Source of the DNA: Letharia columbiana
Lineage: Eukaryota > Ascomycota > Lecanoromycetes > Lecanorales > Parmeliaceae
NCBI RefSeq assembly: GCF_014066305.1
Contig: NW_023501046.1
Span: forward strand, 538,001 to 602,000
Length of the DNA: 64,000 nucleotides
Direction: 5' to 3'
In this document: piece by piece, positions 1 through 11,576 of the stretch
Layout of the letters: each line of letters opens with the position of its first letter
Numbering within the stretch: the first letter of the stretch is position 1
Translations under genes and position numbers: made by a program
Notes under the pieces: generated by a model
The model's input: the letters and a program-made list of their open reading frames with translations, nothing else
Database searches by the model: none
Told to the model about the DNA's origin: nothing

Positions 1-1646
1 ATAAAACTAAGATTAAAAAAAGTTAAATAATTAATTTTTATAGTTCTATTAATCTTAATAATTAATATTTAATTAATCTTATCGAAGATCTTATTAAAAG
101 CTTTAATTATTATATTATTATTATAATAATTAGCTTTATTAAAGCCTTTAATAAAATAATCTAGATATTTTAAATTATATATCTTTCTTTAATTTAAATA
201 TTTAAATAAATAAAGAAATCGATATTATAGTAGATAATAGATCTATAAAAATATATAAGTTTACTATAATATCTTAATAGATAAATATTAATTAATTTTC
301 GATATTATCTATATTAATAGATTTTATATAATAAATAACTACTTATATATAGCCCGAAGGCTCTCTTCTATTATATATATTTATTAAGATATACTTCTTA
401 GTAGTAAAATAAGCGAGTATTATCTTAATCGATTTCTTAAATTATCTTAATAATATCTTATATTATTTTTTAATATCGTTATTTACTCGTAAGCTAAGCT
501 TCTTAAGATTTAATAATTCGATAATATATTATAATAACGCTATATCTCTTAATACTATATTAAGATTAGCTTTAATTATAAGAAAATCTTTTATAATAAC
601 TATATCTCGTAATTATTTAATAAAAAGAATAACGCTATAGAAGTAGATATCTTTATTAATTATAATAATCTCGTTTTCTCCGTAAGATTTATCGAGATAA
701 AAATCGAAGTAATTAAGATTTAATAGATTTTATTAATTAGAAGTATTTGATAAGATAGATAGCTTTTTAGGTGGATCTTATAATCTTAATTATTCTATAG
801 AGTTTATAGAGTTAAATAATATTTATAGATTCTATAATACTTAAATAATAGCTTTTTAGATAGTATTATTAATATCTTATTAAAATTATTAATAATTAAG
901 AGAAGAATTTAGAGTTATAATATTATTATAGATTATAATCTCTATAGAGATCTCGAATATAGAAGAAGAATATCTATTAGATAAGCTTATTAATATAAAA
1001 CTTCTTATTTAAGTAAGATTTAAAGATTCTTATATAGCTAGCGAGAAAAAGCTTATAGATGAATTTAATAAGATAATATCGATTAAAGAAGGCTTTAATA
1101 GCTCTACTAGCTATATAATAAAATTATTAAAATCTCTAACTACTTTACGAAAGAAAGGTTTATTAATAGCTTAATCTAATAGCTATAATACTAATGACTT
1201 AAATTCTAGAGAATTAAATCTAGTTTTTACTCTATCGTCTTATAATATAGATAAAAATCTTAATAATTTTAAGAGCTTAAGGATATAAGTAATAAGATAT
1301 TAAATTATAGATATTATCGAAGGCTTTAATAGATTAAGATATAAATATATTATTTTAATAAAGTCGTCGATTTGAAAGGCTAGTATAATTACTCTTTAAT
1401 TAATATAGATATAAATAGCGTCGACGTTAAGAAGATATTCTACTAGGTTAAAATTACTTATTAGATTAATAAGATAGTAGAGGCTTTTAATTTAATAAAT
1501 AAAAGAGCGTTAGCGAAAGACTTAGATAGTAGAATGGCTATAAGAAATTAAGTAATAAAGTGCTATTAAATAAATGAAAAATAATAGAGAAGCTTTTAAA
1601 TCATTCGATAGTTAATTGATATCGAATAATGATATTACTATTATAT
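1..1646 (-). pseudogene. Gypsy B, 5' internal part (gag side), RIP-degraded
   Basis: This is the first 1.65 kb of the internal region of an LTR retrotransposon read on the minus strand, running off the left edge. Its reverse complement matches, in order, the B internal segments at 25,570-25,651, 28,432-28,743, 29,187-29,698, 31,062-31,156 and 32,471 to about 33,065 in the plus-strand copy, but without the insertions found there. It therefore serves as an uninterrupted reference for that copy. Position in the element suggests gag. No frame is open and TAA/TAG stops are dense, mostly where CAA or CAG would be expected. The superfamily comes from the pol part of the other copy, not from this stretch. 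Confidence 0.7.
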
Positions 1647-1824
1647 TATAAGAGTAATATAAAAATATAAATATAAGAGTAATATATAGTATAGATGATT
1701 CTTCTTCTATTGAGAAGTAACTACTTATAATACTAAGCTAAGATTCTTACTAAGGTATCTCCTTAATAGATACGAAGGTAGATAAAACCATATATCTATG
1801 CAACCACGCCAGCTTACTATAACA
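1647..1824 (-). repeat. 5' LTR of gypsy B (minus orientation)
   Basis: A 178-bp long terminal repeat. Read on the minus strand it starts TGTTATAGTAAGC at 1,824 and ends ACTCTTATA at 1,647. Two more copies of the same length lie at 25,392-25,569 and 36,527-36,704. This one keeps more C and G (for example GCTGGCGTGG near its start), so it is the least mutated of the three. The DNA to its right is internal sequence of a family A element, which shows that B inserted into A here too. Confidence 0.8.
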
Positions 1825-2184
1825 AAACGAATATTTAAAAGTCTCGATACTCTTTCTATTTTCTCTATCGAGGTTTTTTATAAATTTAATAAGGTCGGGT
1901 AAATAATCAATTTCGAATATAAAGCGTAAATTTGAAAATTAATATATATAAAATATAATATATTAGGATTTAGGGAATCTAGCTTTTAAAGCTATTAGAG
2001 AGTATTATAATATTAACCCCTTCGGCTATCGCATACATATCGCGTATTATCAAGGCTAGTAATTACCAGCTACTATTAGTCATCTATTTTATATATATAA
2101 ATATTCGTATATTTCATAAATTAATAATTAGTCTTTTTAGTTATAATTATTCTTTCTAATATATCTAATATTCTACTTTCAACA
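1825..2184 (+). mobile_element. Family A short LTR element, 3' fragment
   Basis: This is the end of the internal region (1,825-2,002) and one LTR (2,003-2,184) of the family A element described at 3,244-4,277, in plus orientation. The reverse complement of 3,244-3,605 aligns along the whole segment. No primer-binding site follows 2,184, as expected for a 3' LTR. The rest of the element was pushed beyond the left edge when gypsy B inserted at 1,824. Confidence 0.7.
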
Positions 2185-2908
2185 AATATCTATCTTAATA
2201 TATCAAAAATTATAAAAAGTAATTTCTTACTTATAGCTAGAAGATATTAAAATTATTAACTTAATAATTTTAAATATAGAAATCCTTTCTATAATATAAA
2301 TATCTACTTCGATAATATCGATATACTTAAAGTTCTTAAAATTCTTATTTTTAAAACCCTTAGATTTTCTAGAAATCTCGTTTCTAGATTTATAATTTCA
2401 GTATTGCTATTTAAGATAATAATGTTACGAGCGTATTATATATCTTCCTTAATATACCATTTAGCCCTATAATCTATTAGGGCCTAGCGTATCTTAGTAG
2501 AGCTATCTACTACTATCTAATATCTTCTATCTATATAGCTATTCGATATCTAATTATCTTATTTAATATATCTATATTAATATTATATCTATACTAGTTT
2601 TAATACTATAACTAGATTATCTTACTTATTATATTTAAATTAATAGATAGATTTAAGAAATCTAAGATATTAAGTTAAGTTATTATATTTCTAGATAAAT
2701 CTACTATATAAATAATACGTTATAAAGAGTATTTATTAAAATAGCGTAATAACTTTATAATTAGTTAGAGAGATAGAATAATTATTAAATTAATTTATTT
2801 ATATAATTAGTAAATTTAAAGAAATTACTATCTAACTTAATAATTATATAAGTAACTCCTTAAGCGAAATAAAAGTATTTAAAAAAATTAGACTATTTAT
2901 AGTTTTTA
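2185..2908. other. RIP-degraded DNA without identifiable gene
   Basis: About 720 bp of very A+T-rich sequence between the A fragment and the F repeat. No open frame exceeds about 60 codons and I recognise no repeat boundary. A few less mutated patches (near 2,395-2,480) keep some CpA/TpG. It is probably another mutated transposon remnant, but I cannot assign it. Confidence 0.4.
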
Positions 2909-3243
2909 TATATAAAAGAATAAGATAGAGCTAAACTAGAAAACCTTGAATTTGTATATATAGTCAATTATAAATTCGTTAGATCTACGCTTTTTAGTTA
3001 GATACCGCGGGTAAATAAATTAACGTTCGCAATTATTAAAAATCTTTTCTTCTCCTTTTAACCCTCTAATAACTTTACTATTTTCTATTAAAATTTTAAG
3101 ATTTTTTTGTAAATTATAGCCCGTAACTTGCGCTTCTTAAAAAGGAATAAATTTCAAAATTCGATCTTATAATCATTAAAGCGTAAGGAATTCAAATATC
3201 GCTTATCAAAGTTCGCTCGACAGTCGAACAGCCCTAATCAAGA

Positions 3244-3427
3244 TGTTGAAAGTAGGATACCAGACATGTTAGAAAAAGAATAATTGTGACTAAAAGACTG
3301 ATTATTAATTTATGGAATATACGGATATTTATATATATAAAATAGGTGGCTAATAGTGGCTAGTAATTACTAGCTTTAATAATATGCGATATATTATGCG
3401 ATAGCCGAAGGGGTTAATATTATAATA
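3244..3427 (-). repeat. LTR of family A (3' in element orientation)
   Basis: The plus strand begins TGTTGAAAGTAGG and ends TTAATATTATAATA. Copies of the same 182-184 bp occur at 2,003-2,184, 4,097-4,277, 24,845-25,027, 25,089-25,271, 37,115-37,297 and 37,767-37,949, making this one of the most repeated units here. The terminal CA of the minus-strand reading is preserved here and mutated in most other copies. Confidence 0.8.
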
Positions 3428-3589
3428 CTCTCAATAGCCCTAGAAGCTAGATTCCCTAAACCTCTAATATATTATATCTTATATTAATTTTTATATCTAC
3501 GCTTTAAATTCGAAATTAATTATTTATTCGATCTTATTAAATCTATAAAAAACCTCGATAGAGAAAATAGAAAGAGTGCCGGGGCTTTT

Positions 3590-3920
3590 GAATACCCGTT
3601 TTAGGACCTCGAAATAATATAAGGATTTTTAATGGTTTACCCGTATTGCTTCGGGACCTCGGAATGATCTAAGGGTTTTTGATGTTTTGCCCGTATTGCT
3701 TCGGGACCTCGGAATAATGTAAGGGTTTTTGATGTTTTGCCCGTATTGTTTCGGGACCTCGGAATAATGTAAGGGTTTTTGATGTCTTGCCCGTATTGTT
3801 TCGGGACCTCGAAATAATGTGAGGGTTTTTGATTGGTTCGGGTCCTCGTATGGTATGAGGGTTTTTTATCCGTATTGTTTCGGGACCTCGGAATGATATG
3901 AGGATTTTAGTTCGACATTT
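3590..3920. repeat. 50-bp tandem repeat inside family A
   Basis: CCCGTATT recurs at about 3,640, 3,690, 3,740 and 3,790, each followed by CGGGACCTCG and then AGGGTTTTTGATG. A partial first unit starts near 3,590 and degenerate units run to about 3,920. The period is exactly 50 bp in the regular part. RIP-mutated versions of the array are at 36,780-36,960 (inverted, in A2) and 37,400-37,580 (in A1), so it is a fixed component of the family. Confidence 0.8.
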
Positions 3921-3930
3921 TTTGTGTAGG

Positions 3931-3986
3931 GATTGAATAGCGACAGCCCTCTCGTCGATGGGTACGAGCCAAAAAAATGGGCTGTC
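3931..3986. other. Hairpin in family A (GCGACAGCCC ... GGGCTGTCGC)
   Basis: A perfect 10-bp inverted repeat, GCGACAGCCC and GGGCTGTCGC, encloses about 35 bp. It lies between the tandem array and the primer-binding side. In A2 the gypsy B element inserted immediately next to one arm of this hairpin (25,391). Confidence 0.65.
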
Positions 3987-4077
3987 GCCATAAGGTGTAT
4001 CTATTTATAAACGATTATCGAAGACTTAGTTTAATATCCATGTTAGGAAGTATAAGGATATTCGATACTACCCTATT

Positions 4078-4096
4078 CGCTTTCGAGCTCATAACC
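4078..4096 (-). other. Primer-binding site of family A
   Basis: On the minus strand GGTTATGAGCTCGAAAGCG abuts the LTR at 4,097. RIP-changed versions are at 25,272-25,290 (GATTATAAGTTCGAAAGCG, plus strand) and about 37,748-37,766 (minus strand), each touching an LTR edge. The GGTTATGAGC core resembles the complement of the initiator tRNA-Met anticodon loop. The exact tRNA was not checked. Confidence 0.6.
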
Positions 4097-4720
4097 TATT
4101 GAAAGTAGAATACCAGACATATTAGAAAGAATAATTGTAACTGAAAGACTGATTATTAATTTATGGGATATATGGATATTTATGTATATAAAATAGGTGG
4201 CTAATAGTGGCTGGTAATTACTAGCTCTGGTAATACGCGATATATATGCGATAGCCGAAGGGGCTAATATTATAATATAAGAAACAGGTACACATTATTT
4301 GATTTTAGAATAACTTTTTCATTTTCTATTAAAATTTTAAGGTTTTTATTATAATTATAGAACGTTATATGAACGTTCAAATAAAAAAAGAATTATTAAA
4401 TTTAGTCTTATAAATATTCTAAGGCAAAGAATTCAAATATCGCTCTCCAAAGTTCGCTCGACAGCCCTGATCAAAAAATAGATACACATTATTTAATTTT
4501 AGAATAACTTTTTAGTTTTCTATTAAAAAAATTAATTATTTCTTTAAATTATAGAATAAAACATAGGCTTTCAGATAAAAAAAGAATTATGAGATTTAGT
4601 CTTATAACTGTTTTAAGATAAAGAATTCAAATATCGATTATTAAAGATCGCTTATTAAATTTACTCGACAGCTCTCATTAAAAGAAATAATTATAAATTT
4701 AATTTATAGGCCTTTACTCG

Positions 4721-6620
4721 TAGTTTTTATAATAGTTTAAATAATCTATAAACTAGAAAAAAAAGTCTTTATAAAATATAATACTATTTTTCGAATTTAT
4801 AGTAAAGTCTTATAAAAGATATTAGAAATTTTTCTTTTCTCTTCTTTACTTAATATTTATAATATTAAAAACTCGAGAGAAATAACGTAATTCTCTTCTT
4901 TTCATTATAAAACTATTATAAATTTCGAATATATAATTAAGTAAGATAAATCGAGTTAGTAATCTTCTTATTTAATTATTTAATTATTAATAGTTTTTAT
5001 TATCTAACGATATAGTAGATAATATCGAGATTATTAAAAACTCTTAATAAGTTATTAATATCGACTAATTACGCTATTAGATTAATAAGAAATCTAATTA
5101 ATTTCTTATTATACTCCGCGACCTTCGCTATTAATAAAATTAATTTCGAAATATAATTAAATGATATATCGATCTTAAGACTAAGAATGATAAGATAATA
5201 AGATAATAAAATAAGATTTAATAACGCTTAGAGTAAGTTAGTAAGGTATTAAGACTAAGAAGCTATAAAAATATAATAGAGAGCTTTAATAATAGCTAAT
5301 AATATTACGATTAGATATACTTAAAAAGTTATAAATTACTCTTAAAATATAAGCGTTAATTCTATTAGAGCTCGCCTAGATTCCACTCTTTATTTATAAA
5401 AAGAAAAATCTACCGTATTAAGCTATTAAATCCTTCCTTCTTTATTAACAATAAGAATTTTATATAAAAAAATTAATTAATTAAAATAAAGAAAAAATTA
5501 TTAAGTAATTAAAATTACTACTTTATTAAAACGTTTTAAATTATTTAATTTTTATTATATATAAATAAAAAAGTAATCTTTTATATTCTAAATAGAAGAT
5601 ATAGAAATATTATAAGTTTCTATATATTAATTAGCGAGATTATAAATTAGCTAATTAAGATTTATAAAAAAATAAATTATTATAAAAAGATAAGATAAAT
5701 TTATAATTTTCTCTAATAAATAACTTAACTCTTTAATAGATTCTATATAAAATTTATTAAATTTAATTCTATACTTAATTATAATAAAATCTATCTAAAA
5801 GATAATTTAAATATTAAATTATAAATATATATTTAATTCTATATCGTTTTTATAAGCCTTTTTAATCGAAAGTCTATATCTTTAAAGAATATTAAAAAAT
5901 ATCTTATAAATAATAATAATTTATAGCGTATAAATTATAAACGATATTAAGCTTTAACTCTCGATAAAATAACTTTTAAAATTATTATAATTTAAATAAA
6001 AAAGATAATTATCGCTATAATTAAGAATTATATATCTTTTACTATTATATCGAATACTTATATTTTAAATACTTTTTAGAATATATTAAAAGCGACGATT
6101 AATATAGATTTAAGAAATTTTATATATTTTAATTATAGAAAAATAGATTATATAAAGCGCGATTATTTAATATAGAGATAGATTAACGCTAGTAAGAAGG
6201 CCTTATAAAAGATAAGAATTTATAAACTTATTATCGATAACGAATATAAAATAAATCTATTAATCGACGCTTATAAAGTTTTTAAAAATTTAAAAAACGA
6301 ATAGCCTCTATTAAAGTTATAATAAGAGGAATTTATAACGTATATCTATTAAATACTCTTAATAATTCTTTAATACGCCGTTCTTTTAGAATATAAGTTA
6401 CGCTATTATTATAAGAATAGAAATATTTATTTTAAAACGTCTTTATCGATAGTAGATATATTAGAATATATATAATTATTAATAAATCTCTAATTTATAG
6501 AATTTACGAAGAATTACTATTAAAATTAATCTTATTATTAAAATCTAAATCTTTAAAAAATTACGATAATTAAATCGCGAGAAAATCTATTATTTATTAT
6601 TTACTTTCGATATTAATAAT
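4721..6620 (+). pseudogene. Retrotransposon gag relic with mutated CCHC zinc knuckle
   Basis: The plus strand keeps one long reading frame, broken by many TAA/TAG stops, from about 5,490 to 6,590. At 6,125-6,166 it carries codons spaced exactly as a retroviral-type zinc knuckle (C-x2-C-x4-H-x4-C), with the context F-N between the first two positions and IKRD before the last. All four zinc ligands are now TAT (Tyr), each explained by one transition from TGT or CAT. This identifies a nucleocapsid-type gag domain. No pol, LTR or boundary is visible, and the right side runs into repeat J. Whether the parent is copia or gypsy cannot be decided from this part. Confidence 0.6.
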
Positions 6621-6624
6621 AAAT

Positions 6625-6960
6625 AGCTACCTTATGGGCCTTAGTAGTAACGGGAATTTTAGATCTATTTTACATAGATTGGCTATTTTGACGAATGGTG
6701 TAGACTGCATAATAAAGACTACACACCGGATTAGACAAAATAACCCATTTTAAATAATTTACATTCTCCATAATGTGGCAACACGAAGTACCTACCCTTC
6801 TCGCTCATGGTAAGTTTTATAAAACCTATCATTTATTTGAACTTACGTATTAATGAATAGTTAATAGATAGTCAATAGAGAGTTAATGAATAGTTAATGG
6901 AAAATCGATGGTAGAATAATATAATAGTAATTCTATATTAGTGACTTATTATATCTTAGT
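6625..6960. repeat. Family J repeat, copy 1 (less mutated)
   Basis: This patch is clearly less A+T rich than its surroundings. It shares several blocks in the same order with 58,795-59,080: ACCTTA near the start, GCATAATAARGACTACA, a following CGGAT, then the motif TTAATGAATAGTTAATGGA in short tandem form. The two copies differ by more than RIP transitions. It may be a solo LTR or a MITE. I see no clear terminal repeats. Confidence 0.45.
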
Positions 6961-8169
6961 ACACTATTAGTAATCCTATATAAACTATATTTAATTTCTT
7001 TAACTATATATTTATACTAGTATATCTAGATAATAAATACTACTTAATAACTACTATATCTATTATCTAAATAATTATACTACGCTATTAATCTATAATA
7101 TTATTACGTAACGCTATCTCTTCTCTAAGCTTTAATTATATATTTATCTATATATTAAATAAGTATTATATAATATAAATAAATATAATTAATCTATTAG
7201 AAAGAAAATTAGTATTATATTTAATAGATATATATTTAAGATTATTAATTTATAATATTAACTATAGCGCTACTTTTTTTTTTTAAAATAAACCTCTATT
7301 AAAATTAAAATAGTTTATTATAGTATTCGTATATTTGATAATATATTATATAATATTATAGAAGTATAATAATATAACGAAATATCTAAATAGAATATAA
7401 AATTATTAAATAATTTACTATAATACTTCTCGACTTAATATAATTATAATTTATTAAATAAATTCCTTTATACGCTTTTACTACTCGATTAAGCGAATTT
7501 AAAAATACTCTAATAGTTTATATACTATTATTAATAGGCGTTAGCTTCTTATTCTTATACTTAATATAGAGATTTAGATTAGATAATAAAGTATTATATA
7601 GTTTAATATTAGCGAAGAAATAAAAATAATATTAGAAGTATATTTCTCGAAAGTTTCTCGATATAAATATATTATTTAAAATTATTTTATCTAATTTAGA
7701 ATAGCTATTAGGATTAATATATAATATATTAATAAAATATAATCGAAATAGTAGAGAATATAGCGCGGTTATATATTTAAAAATAGAAAAAAATTTAATA
7801 TTCTATAATTAATATCTATAATACTTATATTAATTATATTATTCTACTTTCTTCTCTACTATCGCTAATTTTATATTATTATCTTATTCTAATATTTTAT
7901 AAAATATAAATCTCTTTTTTATTTTAAATTATATCGTCTTTTCTCTATCTATATCGCTATTAATATTATATTATAATATCTTTTTTAAATTAGCGATAAA
8001 ATGTATAATAATAATCTATATATCTAGCTTGTTTACTCTATCTATTTACTCTAGCTAATTATAAGGAGATAGATATATACTCTATATCTTATCGTTATTA
8101 TCGCTATATTAGCTTAAAAATCTAAATTTAAAATTCTAATTAATTTAAAATTAAAGATTAAGTTATTAT
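6961..8169. other. RIP-degraded DNA, nothing identifiable
   Basis: Very A+T-rich sequence without open frames, tandem repeats or recognisable ends. Its left part (6,961-7,090) still has some TpG/CpA and may belong to the J copy. Confidence 0.35.
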
Positions 8170-10400
8170 TATTATAAATAAGATCTATAAGAATAAAATA
8201 TAGATTAACAAATATTTAATTAATAAGAAAATTAAAGAAATCTAGAAAAAGTAGAAAAAGCCGAAGATGTCTTCGAAGATAAATAAAGATGCTTAATATA
8301 TAGAAATATTACGCTATTATTAAAATCGTTAATTATTCTATTATAAGACTTCTATATTATACTAGTAAAAAAATATATATTATTATTTATTCTAGAATAC
8401 TTAAAGATACTATCTATTTATATAATTTTTTTATTAAAAAAGTATTAATCTACTAATCGCTTTTTTTATATATCTCGCTATTAAAAAAGAGCTTTATAAT
8501 TATATCTAATATCTTTCTATATACGTAAATTACGCTCGCTAGACTTCTATCTTTTAAAGAGATTATAGTTTAAATTATAATATTTAAGAGATAAATATCT
8601 ATATTATTTTCTAATTTTTAATTAATTAAATCTAACTATTTATAAATTTTATTCTTCGATATTTTTCGATAATATAAATACTTATATAGCTTTAAGTTAA
8701 ATATCTTAATTAAAAGAAGACTCTATTACTAGATATTTTAAAAAGATATTTATCGCTTAAATATACTTATTAATACTATAAGCTTTACGCTAAAATTAAT
8801 TTTCTACTTTTTAAATTATTCTATAAAATTATTTAGATTAGAATATAGATATATAGATATATAATAGAGCTTAAAGTAATATCGTTAATAAACGAATTAT
8901 ATTTATCTTCTTAAAATTCTCTTAAGTTAAATATTAAGTATTTCTCGAATTTCCGCTAAGTTTATAATAGTTTTTAAGTTAGAGATTTAGCGGCCTATAT
9001 TTTAAATCTTAATATCTATATTTAAATATTATATTTCGCATATTATATAATTTATATCCTATATTTAATAATTTAATATTAAAATAAATAATTTTAAAGC
9101 GTAAAAAATATAGCGGAATTTCCTATAGAGAGCGCTTACTTAGTAAGTATTTATAAGTTTTATTATTTTATAGCTTAAATAAATATATTCTTTACTATTA
9201 AGATAAAAATCTTTAAAATAAATTATTTTTATTTTATATAAATTAAATATTATAATCTTAATTTAGAAGTAAGATAATTTCTTTATAAATTAATCGCCGA
9301 GTTTTATTAAGTTACTCTATATATTTAATATATATAATATAATACTTTTTACTTCTAATATTAGAAAGTTTTATAATATTTATAATTATAAATAATTTAA
9401 AATAAAAAGCGTTTAGAATAGAATTAATTTAAGAGATATAAAAGTTCTTTATTATAGTAATACGCGCGAATATTTTAATTTATTTACATAAAAGCTAATA
9501 TAAAAATATTTTATTTAAATAAATAAGCTTTTTCGCTCTAATAGTAATAAAGTTATTAATTTTAAATATAATTTAATATTTAGATTCTTTATATCTTAGT
9601 AATTAATATTTTAATTTTATTCTAAATTTATCTCTAGCGTATTTAATATATTAATATAATAAATTTAAAAAGAAGTAAAATATATCTATTTATAAAGCTT
9701 AATTTTTAATATTATTATAATTTAATATTATAGAAAAAAATTATATTTAATTTATTATAATTAATCTAATATACTCGTTATAGTATTAGAGTAAATAAAT
9801 TATTATATTTAAGATCAATAGACTAAAGCGGCTAGTTTAACTTTCTAATAAACTTCTTATTAAGATAGTTTAAAATAATAAGCTTCTTATATAATTTATT
9901 CTCTAAAATAATTAATCTTAACTCGCTCTCTATATTCTTTTATTTTCTTTTAAAGAATAATAATAATTACTTAAGTAGTATTAAATATTAAATATAAATT
10001 CTTTATAGCTTTATTATTAATCTTAGTTTAAAATATTATATTAAGTTAGCGAGTATAAAGCGAAGTATCTAATAAACGCTTTTTTTAAATAATAATATCT
10101 TAATAACATCGCGGTAATTTATATATAGAATAGATATCTTAAAGTCTCTAGATATTTAAGTTAATAGAGTATAATCGTAGTTATTAAAACGATTTTTTAT
10201 CGATATTTATCTTCTCTAGAGAAGATTACTAAATTATTTAAAATTATATACTTTTATATTACTTTAATAAAATATAATTTAATATAAATATTTAATTTAC
10301 TTATAAAAGCTTAAAACGCTATTATCTTTTTTAATAATATCTCTTTTATAATAAAAGACTTCGTAAGTTTCTTATACTTCGAGCGCTTTATTTTTTATAT
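8170..10400 (+). pseudogene. Unidentified RIP-killed coding frame
   Basis: Reading the plus strand in one frame across about 8.3-10.4 kb, nearly all interruptions are TAA or TAG at positions compatible with ancestral CAA or CAG. I checked about 8,850-9,420 codon by codon and the frame is continuous. The residue pattern is protein-like, including VRDLAAYILN near 8,972, EFPIESAYLV near 9,118 and basic stretches. Frame persistence over 2 kb is hard to explain by chance. I do not recognise the family and claim no function. It could be a captured host gene or an ORF of an unknown element. Confidence 0.4.
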
Positions 10401-11576
10401 CTTATAATTCTCGAATATACTAAAAATATTTAACTCGTTATTAGATTTTTATCGAGATTCTATTAATATTATATCTCTAAATAAAATAGATCTCTTTTTA
10501 TATTTAAATTTCGACGACGTAGCGAGAGTAGTATATTAAAATAATCTTTAAAATAATTTTCTTAATTAATATAATAGAATAGCTATATTATTATTTTTAT
10601 CTTCGCTAATTATATTATAAATTAAAATAATAATATTACTCTTTATTATATAAGCGTAGTATTATATAATAGAATTTATAACGTTATATTCTAAACTCGA
10701 AGAAATAATACTCTTTATAATTTTTAAGAAAAGCGATGTTATTTATTTTAAATATAATTATATTCTTAGAAGTAGTAATATAATAATAGAGATTCTTATA
10801 TATTTTTATATTTAATAGCTTTATAAATAATAAATAAAAGATTATAATTTACTTTAATTTAATAAAAAAAAAAGTAAAATTTAATTATATAGGCTTCGGC
10901 GTTTTCTACTATAAAAATAATCTTAATTAAAACTTATTAAGCTTACTTTACTATATTAGCGAACTTCGAATATATTACGTTAATTAAATTACTTTAAATA
11001 AAATTTAAAGAAGATAAGATTTTAATAAGAGGAGTTTACTTTAAACTTATTTTTAAGTATTTTTAAATAGTTAATAGAATTAGACGATAATTTCGCTTTT
11101 AATCTCTTATATAGAATTTTTTAATAAAAGCATCTATTAAGTTTAATATTAAATATTAAATTTAATTTATATTTTTTAGAGATTAAATATTTTATATAAT
11201 CTCGATTTACTAGCGAAGAGCTAAATTTTATATTCTATATTTATTACTTTATATTCTTAATAAACGCTATTATATAAATATATATTATATACTCTACTTC
11301 ATTAATCTCTATTAAGATCTTTTTATTTAATTTTACTATTTTAAATTTAATAACTTTAATAATATCTACGAACTCGCTTTTATAAGACTTTAAAGTAAGT
11401 AATAAAATATTAACTCTTCTCTTTCTTTCGCATTAATTTAATCTTATAATAATAATATATATTTTAAGAATTAATCTATATATATTTTAATATAATTTAA
11501 ATATATTTATAAAAATAAGAAGAAGTACGCTAATATAAGAAGATTTAGAGAAATTAAAAAGATAATATTAACTATA
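10401..11576. other. RIP-degraded DNA left of the inverted repeat
   Basis: A+T-rich sequence with no open frame. A plus-strand FDDVA at about 10,512 superficially resembles a reverse transcriptase box, but flanking residues do not support a polymerase. Nothing else could be assigned. Confidence 0.35.

Larger units (their letters stand above)
3244..4277 (-). mobile_element. Family A: complete 1.03-kb non-autonomous LTR retroelement (TRIM-like)
   Basis: Two direct repeats of about 182 bp (3,244-3,427 and 4,097-4,277) bracket 670 bp with no coding capacity. The element is flanked by CAAGA on the left and TAAGA on the right, a 5-bp target duplication differing by one C-to-T change. Read on the minus strand, the LTR at 4,277-4,097 is followed directly by GGTTATGAGCTCGAAAGCG. 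This resembles the complement of a tRNA-Met anticodon-arm fragment, the half-tRNA primer known from Ty1/copia elements. The internal region carries a 50-bp tandem array and a strong hairpin. The size and lack of genes match terminal-repeat retrotransposons in miniature, which must borrow proteins from another element. It sits inside family F. Confidence 0.8.
2909..4720. repeat. Family F interspersed repeat, copy 1 (split by an A element)
   Basis: F copies start near TATATAAAAGAATAAG and end in AGGCCTTTACTCG. Other copies lie at about 22,727-23,261, 28,744-29,186 and 45,193-45,665. This is the longest copy because an internal unit of roughly 200 bp (ending in CGCTCGACAGCCCTGATC) occurs three times: before the A insertion, after it, and again to about 4,680. 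Copy 1 is flanked by TAGTTTTTATA on both sides, a possible 11-bp target duplication. The other copies do not show clear duplications of that length. F has no coding capacity. It could be a SINE-like element or a non-autonomous DNA transposon. Its class is unresolved. Confidence 0.65.

Noticed and set aside
10490..10530. LINE reverse transcriptase (FDDVA box)
   Set aside because: Only five residues fit. Neighbouring residues on that strand match no LINE or LTR polymerase block.
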